Source: Granulicella pectinivorans
Lineage (GTDB): Bacteria; Acidobacteriota; Terriglobia; Terriglobales; Acidobacteriaceae
Assembly (NCBI RefSeq): GCF_900114625.1
Contig: NZ_FOZL01000002.1
Coordinates: 186,001 to 250,000, forward strand
Direction: 5' to 3'
Length of the DNA: 64,000 bases
In this document: positions 34,422-43,424 of the stretch, one piece after another
How the letters are laid out: the number at the start of each line of letters is the position of its first letter
Numbering within the stretch: position 1 is the first letter of the stretch
Position numbers and translations under genes: made by a program
The notes under the pieces: generated by a model
Told to the model about the DNA's origin: nothing
What the model saw: only the letters and a program-made list of their open reading frames with translations
Database searches by the model: none

Positions 34422-36221
34422 GTGAACGTATCCGCCCCTACTCTCGAAGAGCAAACCCCTACCGCTGCGCGCCCCAAAGTCGGCTTCGTCTCCCTCGGCT
34501 GCCCCAAGAACCTCGTCGACTCCGAGGTCATGATGGGCCTTCTGCACCATAACGGCGCGGAACTGACACCCAACGCTGAAGACGCCGAGATCATCGTCAT
34601 CAATACCTGCAGCTTTATCGACTCCGCCAAGCAGGAGTCCGTGAACACAATCCTCGAGATGGTGCAGCACCGCACCGAAAACGGAGGCAAGGCCAGGCGC
34701 ATCGTCGTAGCCGGATGCCTGGTTGAGCGTTACCGCGACGAGATCCAAAAGAACATTCCGGAAGTAGATGCGGTCGTCGGTACCGGCGAGTTGGAAGCAA
34801 TCCTCACCGCCGCGGGCCTGACCGCAAAGCCCACGCCGAACCACTCGCCCTTCCAGATTCTGCCGCAGGACTTCGGGCAGCCAAGTATCGCAGCGCAGAC
34901 CCAGCCGGACCTTGAGCTGATCGCGCATCCGCCTGTCGATCACACGCAGGTAGAGATCGAGAACCTCTCCGCGGGCCTGGTTTCCCGCGCTCCGTCGGCT
35001 GTCTCGCAGCACTCGCGACCGCTGGCCGATCCGGAGCACGACGCCGAGATCGCACCGCAGCTCCGCATTGCACAATCGCTCGCCGAAACAGGCACAACCG
35101 CTGGAACCGCTCCGCTGAACCACCCGGGCCAGCATGTCGATCACGTCTCCCACTCCGACAAGCCTGCCGGAGCCACCAGCCGCCCAGAAGGCGACGCCCG
35201 TGAGCAGTCCGGTCGCTTCTCCCGCGAGAGTTGGGATGGCGCCATCGCCGCGCTGCCCGACTACCTCTACTCCGATGCCACGCCGCGCATCCTGACCACG
35301 CCGCGCGCCTCGGCGTACATCAAGATCGCCGAAGGCTGCGATCATCCGTGCAGCTTCTGCATCATTCCACAACTGCGCGGCAAGTTTCGCTCACGTCGCA
35401 TGGGATCGATCATCGCCGAGGCCCAGAACCTCATCGCCCAGGGCGTTCGCGAGATCACCCTCATCGGGCAGGACACCACGTGCTACGGCGAAGACCTCGG
35501 TCTGAAGGAAGGCCTCGCACAGCTTCTCGACGCGCTTGCCGTACTGCCAGGCCTGCGCTGGCTGCGCTTCCTCTACACCTATCCGAACAAGGTCACCACG
35601 CGCCTGCTCGAAACGATGGCGAAGCACGACACGATTGCCAAGTATCTCGACGTTCCCCTGCAGCACGCGAGCGCCTCGGTACTGAAGACGATGAAGCGCG
35701 GCGGCAACGCGGGCATCTTCCTCGACCTCATCGCGAAGGCCCGCCGCATCGTGCCCGGCATCGTCATCCGCACCAGCTTCATCGTGGGCTTCCCATCCGA
35801 GACCGAGGCCGACTATAAGGAGCTCGAGGCCTTTATCGTCGCCGCGAAGATCGACTGGCTCGGCGTGTTCACGTACTCGGACGAAGAAGGCGCGAAGGCC
35901 TTTGAACTCGCCGCCGAACTCAAGGTTCCCAAGCGCACCATCGAGGCGCGACGCCGCAAACTGATGAAGCTTCAGCAGAAGATCAGCACGCAGGCCAAGC
36001 AGGCCTGGATCGGCCGCGAGATCGACCTGCTCGTCGAAGGCCCATCGGAGGAGACCGATCTCCTGTGGGAGGGCCGCACGCCGCTTCACGCCCCTGAGAT
36101 CGACGGCAAGGTCTTCATCAACGACTTCGGTCCGCATGAGGCTCTGGTTCCCGGCACGTTCTATCGTGCCGAAATCACCGAATCACACGACTACGATGTC
36201 GTCGCCCGCATTCTGGACTAG
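34422..36221 (+). CDS. rimO: Ribosomal protein S12 methylthiotransferase RimO, with long linker
   Basis: Radical-SAM enzyme adding a methylthio group to an Asp of ribosomal protein S12. The GTG at 34422 gives 599 aa. The N-terminal cluster-binding domain has the three Cys in SLGCPKNLVDSE, NTCSFID and VAGCLVERY. The radical-SAM domain begins at ~residue 295 (YIKIAEGCDHPCSFCIIPQLRG, CxxxCxxC). The C-terminal TRAM domain (EIDLLVEGPSEETDLLWEGR) includes RimO-type residues rather than MiaB-type ones. Between residues ~127 and ~294 lies a long Pro/His/Ala/Ser-rich linker, far longer than in E. coli RimO (~440 aa in total). Weak ribosome binding site (TAAG). Confidence 0.9.
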   Translation: MNVSAPTLEEQTPTAARPKVGFVSLGCPKNLVDSEVMMGLLHHNGAELTPNAEDAEIIVINTCSFIDSAKQESVNTILEMVQHRTENGGKARRIVVAGCLVERYRDEIQKNIPEVDAVVGTGELEAILTAAGLTAKPTPNHSPFQILPQDFGQPSIAAQTQPDLELIAHPPVDHTQVEIENLSAGLVSRAPSAVSQHSRPLADPEHDAEIAPQLRIAQSLAETGTTAGTAPLNHPGQHVDHVSHSDKPAGATSRPEGDAREQSGRFSRESWDGAIAALPDYLYSDATPRILTTPRASAYIKIAEGCDHPCSFCIIPQLRGKFRSRRMGSIIAEAQNLIAQGVREITLIGQDTTCYGEDLGLKEGLAQLLDALAVLPGLRWLRFLYTYPNKVTTRLLETMAKHDTIAKYLDVPLQHASASVLKTMKRGGNAGIFLDLIAKARRIVPGIVIRTSFIVGFPSETEADYKELEAFIVAAKIDWLGVFTYSDEEGAKAFELAAELKVPKRTIEARRRKLMKLQQKISTQAKQAWIGREIDLLVEGPSEETDLLWEGRTPLHAPEIDGKVFINDFGPHEALVPGTFYRAEITESHDYDVVARILD

Positions 36222-36349
36222 CCGTCCCGGAAGAATGCAGCCCGGACATTCAGACTCCCGTGGCTGCATTTTTCCATGTATTTGTTGACCGCGTCACGCC
36301 ACGATGGCCGTGCACAACATTTGATGTGCTGTATAGCTCGCTGTCACTA

Positions 36350-36367
36350 ATGTCGTAGACACGACAT
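36350..36367. promoter_or_regulatory. Dyad upstream of the EAL gene
   Basis: ATGTCGT-AGAC-ACGACAT is a perfect 7+4+7 dyad ending 23 bases before the start codon of the EAL-PAS gene at 36391. It could be an operator or a leader hairpin. Confidence 0.35.
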
Positions 36368-36390
36368 CCCACGTGGCATACAGTCTGTGC

Positions 36391-38007
36391 ATGTCTGTCC
36401 AAGTGAGCGATGTTCGCACAGCGCTGCAAAACAACCAGATCGTTCCCAACTTCCAGCCAATTGTCTCGCTGCATACGGGCGCTCTGGTCGGCTTTGAGGT
36501 TCTTGCCCGCTGGCAGCATCCTGAGATCGGTGCCGTACTCCCAGAGAACTTCATCGCCATTGCCGAGGCCTACGGCCTGATCGGAGATCTGACCGATCAG
36601 GTCTCCAGCAAAGCCTTCCACTGCGCCCCCGATCTTCCCGCGCCGCTCTTCCTCGCCGTCAATTTGTCACCGGCGCAGTTACAAGATCCCAACGTACCCA
36701 GCCACATCGCCAACCTCGCCACCTCCGCCAGCTTCCCGATGGACCGCGTCTACATTGAGATCACCGAGAGTGCTCTCCTCGATGACCTCGACAGCGCCAA
36801 AGCCATGGCGCGCAGGCTGAAAGATCTCGGCTGCCGCCTCGCCCTCGACGACTTCGGCACCGGCTACTCCTCGCTCGCTCACCTCCAGGCACTTCCGTTC
36901 GATGAGCTCAAGATCGATCGCAGCTTCGTCTCGAAGATGACGACCACGAGGGAGAGCCGCAAGATCGTCGCTGCCATCGTCGGTCTCGGTCACTCGCTCG
37001 GACTCATCACAGTCGGAGAAGGCATCGAAACCGAGGAGCAGGCCGACATGCTGCTTTCGCTAGGCTGCGAGCTCGGTCAGGGATACCTCTACGGCAAACC
37101 GGCACCCGCCGCCCAGATTCCCACCATGATGAGCACCTCGCATATCTCCAGCTCCGTCGATGCAACCGTCAAGTCGTGGAATATTTCAAGCCTCGAAGCC
37201 CTTCCCACGCAGCGCCTCGCGCAGCTCGAAGCCATCTACGATGGAGCGCCCGTCGGCCTCTGCTTCCTCGACTGCAACATGCGCTTCGTCAGCGTCAACG
37301 CACGTCTTGCGGCCTTCAGCGGACAGGGCGTGACGACCTATCTTGGCAAGACGATCCAGCAATCCAACCCCGAGCGCTTCGGGAGCTTCGAACCATACCT
37401 CCGGCGCGCTCTCGATGGAGAGGCCCTCTCCGGCGTGGAGATCGCGCTGCCTTCAAGCGGTCCGGACCAGCTCGACAGCATGCTTCTCTGCTCTTTCCAG
37501 CCCGCATGGGATGAAGGCGGTGAGGTCATTGGCGCCTCGGTCGCCGTCGTCGACGTCACCGAGCACAAGCGGTCCGAAGAGGCGCTCGTGGAACGCGACG
37601 ATCACGACAAGCACCTTGAAGCGCTCAACAACCAGATCTCCTGGACCATGGACGCCGCCGGCGACAGCCTTCAGGTCAGCACCCGCTGGGTCCGCGCCAA
37701 CCCCACGCACAAAGAGCCCACGACCTACCTTGCCTGGCTCGAAGACGTCCACGCCGAAGACATCGGCCCCGCACTCCGCGTGCTGCGTACCGCCCTTGTC
37801 AGCGGCGTTCCCATCGATATCCGCTATCGCGTCAAGCAGGCCAGCGGGGGATGGCGCTGGATGCGCGCGAAAGGCTCACCGAGCCTCGACAAGGATGGCG
37901 CGATCGTTCGCTGGTACGGCACCGTCGAAGACATCGACATCCGCGAACAGGCAACCCAGAACGAGGCGGAGTTGTCGATCGGCAGCGGCATAGCCGCTCA
38001 TCGGTAG
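36391..38007 (+). CDS. EAL-domain c-di-GMP phosphodiesterase with two PAS domains
   Basis: A 538-aa cytoplasmic protein. The N-terminal EAL domain (~residues 10-240) keeps the catalytic set: Glu in GFEVLARW, Asn in AVNLSPAQ, Glu in EITESALL, DDFGTGYSSL, Lys in ELKIDRSF, Glu in GEGIETEEQ and Gln in GQGYLYGKP, so it is probably an active phosphodiesterase. A PAS domain (~270-390, EAIYDGAPVGLCFLDCN) and a second PAS of the PAS_3 type (~415-530, VRWYGTVEDIDIREQ) follow. EAL first, PAS behind, is the reverse of the usual order. No GGDEF domain is present. The 3' end overlaps the convergent DUF885 gene by 10 bases. Paralogue at 40996. Confidence 0.92.
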   Translation: MSVQVSDVRTALQNNQIVPNFQPIVSLHTGALVGFEVLARWQHPEIGAVLPENFIAIAEAYGLIGDLTDQVSSKAFHCAPDLPAPLFLAVNLSPAQLQDPNVPSHIANLATSASFPMDRVYIEITESALLDDLDSAKAMARRLKDLGCRLALDDFGTGYSSLAHLQALPFDELKIDRSFVSKMTTTRESRKIVAAIVGLGHSLGLITVGEGIETEEQADMLLSLGCELGQGYLYGKPAPAAQIPTMMSTSHISSSVDATVKSWNISSLEALPTQRLAQLEAIYDGAPVGLCFLDCNMRFVSVNARLAAFSGQGVTTYLGKTIQQSNPERFGSFEPYLRRALDGEALSGVEIALPSSGPDQLDSMLLCSFQPAWDEGGEVIGASVAVVDVTEHKRSEEALVERDDHDKHLEALNNQISWTMDAAGDSLQVSTRWVRANPTHKEPTTYLAWLEDVHAEDIGPALRVLRTALVSGVPIDIRYRVKQASGGWRWMRAKGSPSLDKDGAIVRWYGTVEDIDIREQATQNEAELSIGSGIAAHR

Positions 38008-39761
38008 CCTCGCTCCTTCTGCGCAGCAATCCATGCATTCGTCCGCGCATCGAGCATATCTAGCGGAAGCACGCCGCCGTTCAGCATCTCGTCGTGGAAC
38101 GTGCGTATGTCGAACTTCGGGCCGAGCTCCTTCTTCGCTCTCTCGCGCAGCTCGCGAAACTTCAACTGCCCCAGCTTGTACGAGAGCGCCTGCCCCGGCC
38201 ATGCGATGTAGCGATCCGTCTCCGACTGGATCGTCGGCTCATCCACCGCCTGCGACTCACGGAAGAACGCGACCACCTGATCCCGCGTCCATCCCTTCGA
38301 GTGGATCCCTGTATCGACGACAAGCCGCACCGCGCGAAACAGCTCGCTGGAAAGCCGTCCATAATCGCTCACCGGATCGTTATAGAAACCGACCTCCTTG
38401 CCAAGCTGCTCCGCATACAACGCCCATCCCTCGATATAGCCCGAGTTCGCCGCATGCAGCCGGAACTTCGGCAATCCCTTGAGTTGCTGCGCCACGGAGA
38501 GCTGCATATGGTGCCCAGGGATACCCTCGTGATACGCCGTCGCCTCATCGTCGATCAGCGTTCGTTCCGCAAAGTTGGAGGTGGCCACGCTCACGCGTCC
38601 CGGCCTCTTGCCATCCGGCGTTCCCGTCTGGTAGTGCGTTGCCATAGCCGCCTGGAATGCGGGGATGGCTTCGACGGTCACCGGCGAACCGGGAATGTTC
38701 GTGAACAGCTCAGGCAACTTCGGCTGCATCTGCGCAATGTACTTGCGGTAGTCGTCGAGGATCTGTTCGGACGACGTCGGCTTGTACTTCGGGTTCGTCT
38801 TCAGCGAAGCGCGAAAGCTCGCCAGATCGGCAAAACCCTCCTTCTTCGCGATTGCCAGCATCTCCGCCTCGATGCGCTTGATCTCGCTCAGACCAAGCTG
38901 ATGAATCTGGTCGGGCGTCATGTTGCTCACTGACGTACGGCTCCTGATGTTGTTGCGGTAGCGACGGTCGCCATCGGGCAGCGAACTCGCGGCAAGTGTC
39001 GTGCGCCCGTGTGGCGCGTACTCCTTCGCAACGAACGTCTCAAACTGCTGATACGCGGGCAAGACCTCGGCGTTCACCGTGTCGGTGATCTGCTTCGTCA
39101 GCCGGGCCTGATCGGCAGCCGGGATGCTTGCCGGAAACTTCTTCGTCGGAATCAGAAACGGGTCGGCGGCGATCACGCCCTCGCACTGCGCCGGCACCTT
39201 CTCCAGTAGAAATTTCACCGGCATCAGGCCATCCTTCATGCCCGCCTTCATCACCTCTTCGGTCTGCAGAAACACCCGTGGAATCTGGTGCAGACGTGCA
39301 ATGTAGTCCTCGTAATGCTTCACGGAATCGAGCGGCACAGCCAGCGGAAGATCCGCAAGACCGGTATGCGGCCCATCCATCTGCGACACCGGCATCTCAT
39401 ACTCCTTGAAGCCGTAGTCCGCCTTGCGCTGGTCAAGCGAACGCAGCATCAGGTCGTGCGAGAGCCGGTCCTGCTCTGGAAAGCCATCGGTCGAAATCTC
39501 CGCCAGCCGCTTCAGGAAGCCCTCGTTCGTGGCCTCGTTGCGCGCGATCGCGGCCAGCGACTCATCGGCAAGCTGATCGTTGTAGCGATAGTCTCCAAAC
39601 GCCGTAGCCCTCTGCGGACTGTTCTTCAGCCCAGTCTCGTACTGCTCCTCAAAGAGGGCGTTCTGCGCGGCGATGCGGTCGGCCACTGTCTGGGCAAACG
39701 CTGAATGAAACGATAGACCGGCGACAAACACAAGGGCGGCAAGCGAAGGAGAGGGGCGCAT
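37998..39761 (-). CDS. DUF885 family secreted peptidase-like protein
   Basis: A 587-aa exported protein with signal peptide (SLAALVFVAGLSFHSAFAQ). The all-helical DUF885 fold carries a zinc-peptidase motif HEGIPGHH (HExxxxH variant, residue ~420) followed by Glu in YIEGWALYAEQLG, as in M3/M32-like metallopeptidases. DUF885 proteins are widespread in Acidobacteriota and are presumed periplasmic peptidases. The C-terminus (EMLNGGVLPLDMLDARTNAWI) is also typical. It overlaps the 3' end of the EAL gene by 10 bases tail to tail and is preceded in the same direction by the YHYH lipoprotein with a 45-base gap, so the two may be co-transcribed. Confidence 0.88.
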   Translation of the reverse strand: MRPSPSLAALVFVAGLSFHSAFAQTVADRIAAQNALFEEQYETGLKNSPQRATAFGDYRYNDQLADESLAAIARNEATNEGFLKRLAEISTDGFPEQDRLSHDLMLRSLDQRKADYGFKEYEMPVSQMDGPHTGLADLPLAVPLDSVKHYEDYIARLHQIPRVFLQTEEVMKAGMKDGLMPVKFLLEKVPAQCEGVIAADPFLIPTKKFPASIPAADQARLTKQITDTVNAEVLPAYQQFETFVAKEYAPHGRTTLAASSLPDGDRRYRNNIRSRTSVSNMTPDQIHQLGLSEIKRIEAEMLAIAKKEGFADLASFRASLKTNPKYKPTSSEQILDDYRKYIAQMQPKLPELFTNIPGSPVTVEAIPAFQAAMATHYQTGTPDGKRPGRVSVATSNFAERTLIDDEATAYHEGIPGHHMQLSVAQQLKGLPKFRLHAANSGYIEGWALYAEQLGKEVGFYNDPVSDYGRLSSELFRAVRLVVDTGIHSKGWTRDQVVAFFRESQAVDEPTIQSETDRYIAWPGQALSYKLGQLKFRELRERAKKELGPKFDIRTFHDEMLNGGVLPLDMLDARTNAWIAAQKERGYR

Positions 39762-39806
39762 TCCGGCAGCTTAGCAGGTCCGCCGTGCCGCCGGAGCGGG
39801 ATTCTT

Positions 39807-40751
39807 CTACATGCCCTTCGTCGCCTTCATGTTCTTCATATCGCACTTCGCCCGCTCGGCGATCGCCACCTGCGTCACCGTCACGGAGCCCGCGTAGCAA
39901 CCCAGCGAAGACTGCTTCGTCGTTACGCCAATGGGCAGCACATAGTGATACTTGCCATCCGGAAACTCCGGCGTAGCGCTTGTAATCCCATTGCATGCAT
40001 CGAGCTTCGACACATCAATCACAGCGCCGTTGATGTCGCGGCCTCCATAGATGGGGAACCCATCCATCGCAATCCCGATCAGGTGCGAAGGACCCGTCGC
40101 CGTATCCACCAGCGAGGTGACGCACGTGGGCACCGCATGGTAATGCCAGGTCGCCGATGCCGAGGCTCCGCCATTCGAGTGCCCGCTGCAATCGTCGAGG
40201 AACGAAGCCGTCTGCGAGTTCCCGGACGTATCGGTGAACGTATAGGAAACGTTGTCCGAGACCGCCACCGTCCCCGTCGCCTCGTACGCATTGAACATGG
40301 CCACGCCCGAGATCATCATCCCGATCGAGCCCATGTTCGTCGCGGTGGTCGTCGCAGCCTTCGACGGACAGATGTTGTACGTCGTCGACGAGCCGCCGAG
40401 CGCGTTCGCGATCGAAGTGTATGCAATCACGCCAAGCTTCAGCCCGCTCGGCGTCGTCGCCACCACGGTCCCGGTCCCCGTCACCGGAGCCAGATAGTAC
40501 GCCGCATGATAAGCCGGAACACCGGTCGTCTTCAGCGTCATGGTGCAGGTAGTGGGGAACGTCGCCGTCACATTCGATCCCCAGTTCGTCGCCTTGTAAA
40601 CAGCGTCATAGCCGGTGGACGTATTGTTGCCGGTGGTGGTGCTTGTGGTGGTCGTCGCTGACGCGCTGCCGCATCCGGAGAGCGAACAGAGCGCAGGAAG
40701 GATCGCGATCGCGGACACAGCCGCGAGCAGACGCCTGGAGAACACAGTCAT
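39807..40751 (-). CDS. YHYH domain lipoprotein
   Basis: A 314-aa exported protein with a lipoprotein signal (AILPALCSLSGC; Cys at ~27), then a Thr/Ser linker. The YHYH domain shows in SATWHYHAVPTCV and DGFPIYGGRDING and FPDGKYHYVLP, the His/Tyr motifs that give the domain its name. About six Cys residues in the mature part suggest disulfides. The family has unknown function; several members occur near metal- or peroxide-related genes. It stands upstream of DUF885 in the same direction. Its own upstream region (40752-40995) is shared with the divergent EAL gene. Confidence 0.85.
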   Translation of the reverse strand: MTVFSRRLLAAVSAIAILPALCSLSGCGSASATTTTSTTTGNNTSTGYDAVYKATNWGSNVTATFPTTCTMTLKTTGVPAYHAAYYLAPVTGTGTVVATTPSGLKLGVIAYTSIANALGGSSTTYNICPSKAATTTATNMGSIGMMISGVAMFNAYEATGTVAVSDNVSYTFTDTSGNSQTASFLDDCSGHSNGGASASATWHYHAVPTCVTSLVDTATGPSHLIGIAMDGFPIYGGRDINGAVIDVSKLDACNGITSATPEFPDGKYHYVLPIGVTTKQSSLGCYAGSVTVTQVAIAERAKCDMKNMKATKGM

Positions 40752-40995
40752 GGCGCGTAACTCCTATCTCATTGTGATGGAAGAACTTCTGGAGGGCCCC
40801 TGAACATCGAGATAGACGCGAACCCGCACGGCGGGAGTACATCCGGAATGAATATTTCGAACGCAGCTGGATGCAACACCTGATTGGCCAGGGAATGCAC
40901 GATTTTCCCACCCCTCGCGAAGAAATATCGTTAAATTTCCCCCTTTGTATTCCACCCGACACAGCGCCGCATGGACGACGTGTAGAGTCTTCACC

Positions 40996-42366
40996 ATGAT
41001 CGCTAAGCTGCAGGATGTCGTAGAAGCGATCGAGAAGAGGCAGCTTGTTCCCTGCTTCCAACCTTTGGTCGAAATTCGTTCCGGACTTCTCACCGGATTT
41101 GAGATGCTCGCCCGCTGGAATCACCCCGTTCACGGTCTCATTCTGCCGTCGAACTTCATCTCGCTTGCCGAGGAGCATGACCTCATCGACGAGGTCATGG
41201 ATCAGATCTTTCTCGCGGCATTTCAGGCAGCCAAGAGCATCGAGACGCCGCACACGCTCTCGGTCAACCTCTCTCCCATCCAGTTTCAGAACCGTTCCCT
41301 GCCCGACCATATCTTTCGCATGGCCGAGCAAACGGGATACTCGCTGCACCATCTCGTCGTCGAGATCACCGAAAGCGCACTGCTGGACGATCTCGGCTGT
41401 GCCAGGGAGATCGCCCTCGACCTCAAGAGCCTCGGTTGCCGTCTCGCACTCGACGACTTCGGAACCGGCTACTCCAGCCTGAGCCACCTTCAGGCTCTGC
41501 CCTTCGATGAGCTCAAGATCGACCGCAGCTTCGTCGCTTCCATGGCGAGCCGGCGGGAGAGCCGTAAGATCGTCGCCGCTGTCATCGGTCTCGGCCACTC
41601 GCTCGGGCTAAAGACCATCGCGGAAGGAATCGAGACCGAGGAGCAGGCCGCCATGCTTCTCTGCCTTGGCTGCGAGGTCGGGCAGGGCTGGCTCTACGGA
41701 AAGCCGGTCCAGGCCCTCGACCTCTCGAGCGCCCTCGCCGCTCCACCGCGCCCTACCGCCGCGGCTCCCACACCGTGCGGCGATGGATTGTCGGTCTCCA
41801 GCCTCGAGGCCCTGCCGAACGAGCACCTCGCGCAACTCCAGGCTATCTACGAGGGCGCGCCTGTCGGTCTGTGCTTCCTCGATCGCAACCTCCGCTACGT
41901 GAATCTTAACCATCGTCTCGCCGCCATCCACAACATCAGCGTCGCCGCCCATCTCGGGCGCACCATGCAGGAAGTCGTGCCGCAACTCTTCGAGTTCGTC
42001 GAGCCATCTCTGCTCCGCTCCCTCAAGGGTGAAGCCGTCGCCAGGATCGCCATCATCCAACCCGCCACCGGCCCCAGTGAGACCGAAAAATACCTCCTTC
42101 TATCCTGTCAACCCGTACGGGACGAAGCCGGCGAGGTCATCGGCATCTCTGTCGCCGTGGTGGATGTCATGGAATACAAAACGCCCTTCGAGCAACCGCC
42201 AACAACACTCCCCCTGCACTTCTCCCCCAACGGCGAGATTCTCCGCTGGGACGGCATCGTCGAGGGAATCGGCACGCCACCCAACCAACAGACAGACGGA
42301 AAACGCAGCGACGCTGTTCTCTACACGATCACGCCCCCTTCCCTCACGAAGCCCGCTCTCGCCTAG
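40996..42366 (+). CDS. EAL-domain c-di-GMP phosphodiesterase with one PAS domain
   Basis: A 456-aa paralogue of the protein at 36391, highly similar through the EAL domain (GFEMLARW, SVNLSPIQ, EITESALLDDL, DDFGTGYSSLSHLQALPFDELKIDRSF is shared in pattern, GEGIETEEQ appears as AEGIETEEQ, and GQGWLYGKP) and the first PAS (QAIYEGAPVGLCFLDRN). The catalytic residues are intact. The second PAS is missing except for its end: after VVDVMEYK the protein passes within ~30 residues to GEILRWDGIVEGI, which matches GAIVRWYGTVEDI at the end of the paralogue's second PAS. The tail after that is unrelated. Convergent with the anti-sigma gene (10-base gap). Confidence 0.92.
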   Translation: MIAKLQDVVEAIEKRQLVPCFQPLVEIRSGLLTGFEMLARWNHPVHGLILPSNFISLAEEHDLIDEVMDQIFLAAFQAAKSIETPHTLSVNLSPIQFQNRSLPDHIFRMAEQTGYSLHHLVVEITESALLDDLGCAREIALDLKSLGCRLALDDFGTGYSSLSHLQALPFDELKIDRSFVASMASRRESRKIVAAVIGLGHSLGLKTIAEGIETEEQAAMLLCLGCEVGQGWLYGKPVQALDLSSALAAPPRPTAAAPTPCGDGLSVSSLEALPNEHLAQLQAIYEGAPVGLCFLDRNLRYVNLNHRLAAIHNISVAAHLGRTMQEVVPQLFEFVEPSLLRSLKGEAVARIAIIQPATGPSETEKYLLLSCQPVRDEAGEVIGISVAVVDVMEYKTPFEQPPTTLPLHFSPNGEILRWDGIVEGIGTPPNQQTDGKRSDAVLYTITPPSLTKPALA

Positions 42367-42376
42367 ACGAGGGAAC

Positions 42377-42862
42377 CTAGCGCCGCTCCATCCCCAGATA
42401 GACCACCACGCCTCCAAGCACCGCGACCAAGCCGACGCAAGCCGCCAGCAGAACCATCTCCAGGCCGTCGCCGCCCATAGGCAGCAGGGCTTCCAGATGC
42501 AACGCCTGCGCACCCTTCTGCCAATCGAATCCGCGCCTGGTCTCGACCACCACAAGCCCCACACCCAACAGCACGGTCACCGCCAGGGCAAAGATCTGCG
42601 CACCCCACACCGGACGCGCAATCTGCTCCAACGCGGACTGCCTGCGCCGCACCTGTGCCCTCCACCAGATCAACCCCGGAGCCATTGCCGGTGCAGACTG
42701 CATCGCCGTTGCGCGGGCTCCACGAAAGGCCTGCGACACCATCACCAGATCGCCGCACTTCCCGCATCCCGCGACGTGCACCCGCAGTTCCTCACCCGAG
42801 GCCTGCGGCCAATGCCCGCGCCCCAGCAGATCCTTGACTTCATGCTCGCGTTCACACCGCAT
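42377..42862 (-). CDS. Zinc-finger anti-sigma factor, membrane protein
   Basis: A 161-aa protein. The N-terminus has the anti-sigma zinc-binding pattern H-x3-C-x2-C (HVAGCGKCGDL, residues ~28-38), and two transmembrane helices follow (IFALAVTVLLGVGLVVV and VLLAACVGLVAVLGGVVVYLG). The start at 42862 overlaps the last 11 bases of the ECF sigma gene, so the two are translationally coupled. The expected role is to hold the sigma factor at the membrane until a signal releases it. It lies at the end of the three-gene operon 44300-42377. Confidence 0.8.
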   Translation of the reverse strand: MRCEREHEVKDLLGRGHWPQASGEELRVHVAGCGKCGDLVMVSQAFRGARATAMQSAPAMAPGLIWWRAQVRRRQSALEQIARPVWGAQIFALAVTVLLGVGLVVVETRRGFDWQKGAQALHLEALLPMGGDGLEMVLLAACVGLVAVLGGVVVYLGMERR

Positions 42863-43412
42863 CGATCCCCCTCTCCCGCAGCGCCTTCGCAATCTTGTGC
42901 CGCGCGCGGAACAGCATAATCCGTACACTCGCCGAAGCCAGACCCATCACCTCGGCAATCTCTTTGTGCGTGTACTCCTCGGCATGCGCCAGCCACAGCA
43001 ACTGCCGCTCCCGTGGAGACATCCGATTCAGCGACGGCCCCAACAGCGCGGCGCTGTCGCTCTGGCAGGAAACATCCGCCGCCGCGAAGAACTCCTCGGC
43101 CATATCGTCGAGCGAACTCGCACGTGGCCTGCGCCAGTAATCCTTCAGCAAGTTCGACGCGATGCGGAAAAGATACTTCCGCGCCGCGACGTCGCCGTCG
43201 GGAATCTTTGCGCCGAGAAACCTCACGTAGCTCTCCTGCATGAGGTCGTCGGCCAGGCTGCGATCGCCGGAGACCCGGGCCAGATAGGCCCACAGAGGCC
43301 GCGACGACCGCTCGTAGAACAGGGCGAACGCGTCATGATCCATGCTGGCCTCACACGCCGCCGGCGTCTGCGCGCCCTGCCGGATTTTGGGGATTGCCTC
43401 CTGCCACGTCAT
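42852..43412 (-). CDS. ECF RNA polymerase sigma factor
   Basis: A 186-aa sigma-70 family protein. Region 2 reads FALFYERSSRPLWAYLARVSG, then DDLMQESYVRFL and the helix RKYLFRIASNLLKDYWRR; region 4 reads RMSPRERQLLWLAHAEEYTHKEIAEVMGL...SVRIMLFRARHKIAKALRE. No region 1.1 or 3 is present. The start at 43412 follows GAGGCGGG at a rather long distance; an in-frame ATG at 43343 (MDHDAFALF) is possible. It is the middle gene of an operon, 12 bases after the membrane protein gene and overlapping the anti-sigma gene. Target promoters are unknown. Confidence 0.92.
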   Translation of the reverse strand: MTWQEAIPKIRQGAQTPAACEASMDHDAFALFYERSSRPLWAYLARVSGDRSLADDLMQESYVRFLGAKIPDGDVAARKYLFRIASNLLKDYWRRPRASSLDDMAEEFFAAADVSCQSDSAALLGPSLNRMSPRERQLLWLAHAEEYTHKEIAEVMGLASASVRIMLFRARHKIAKALRERGIDAV

Positions 43413-43424
43413 CGCGTACCCGCC

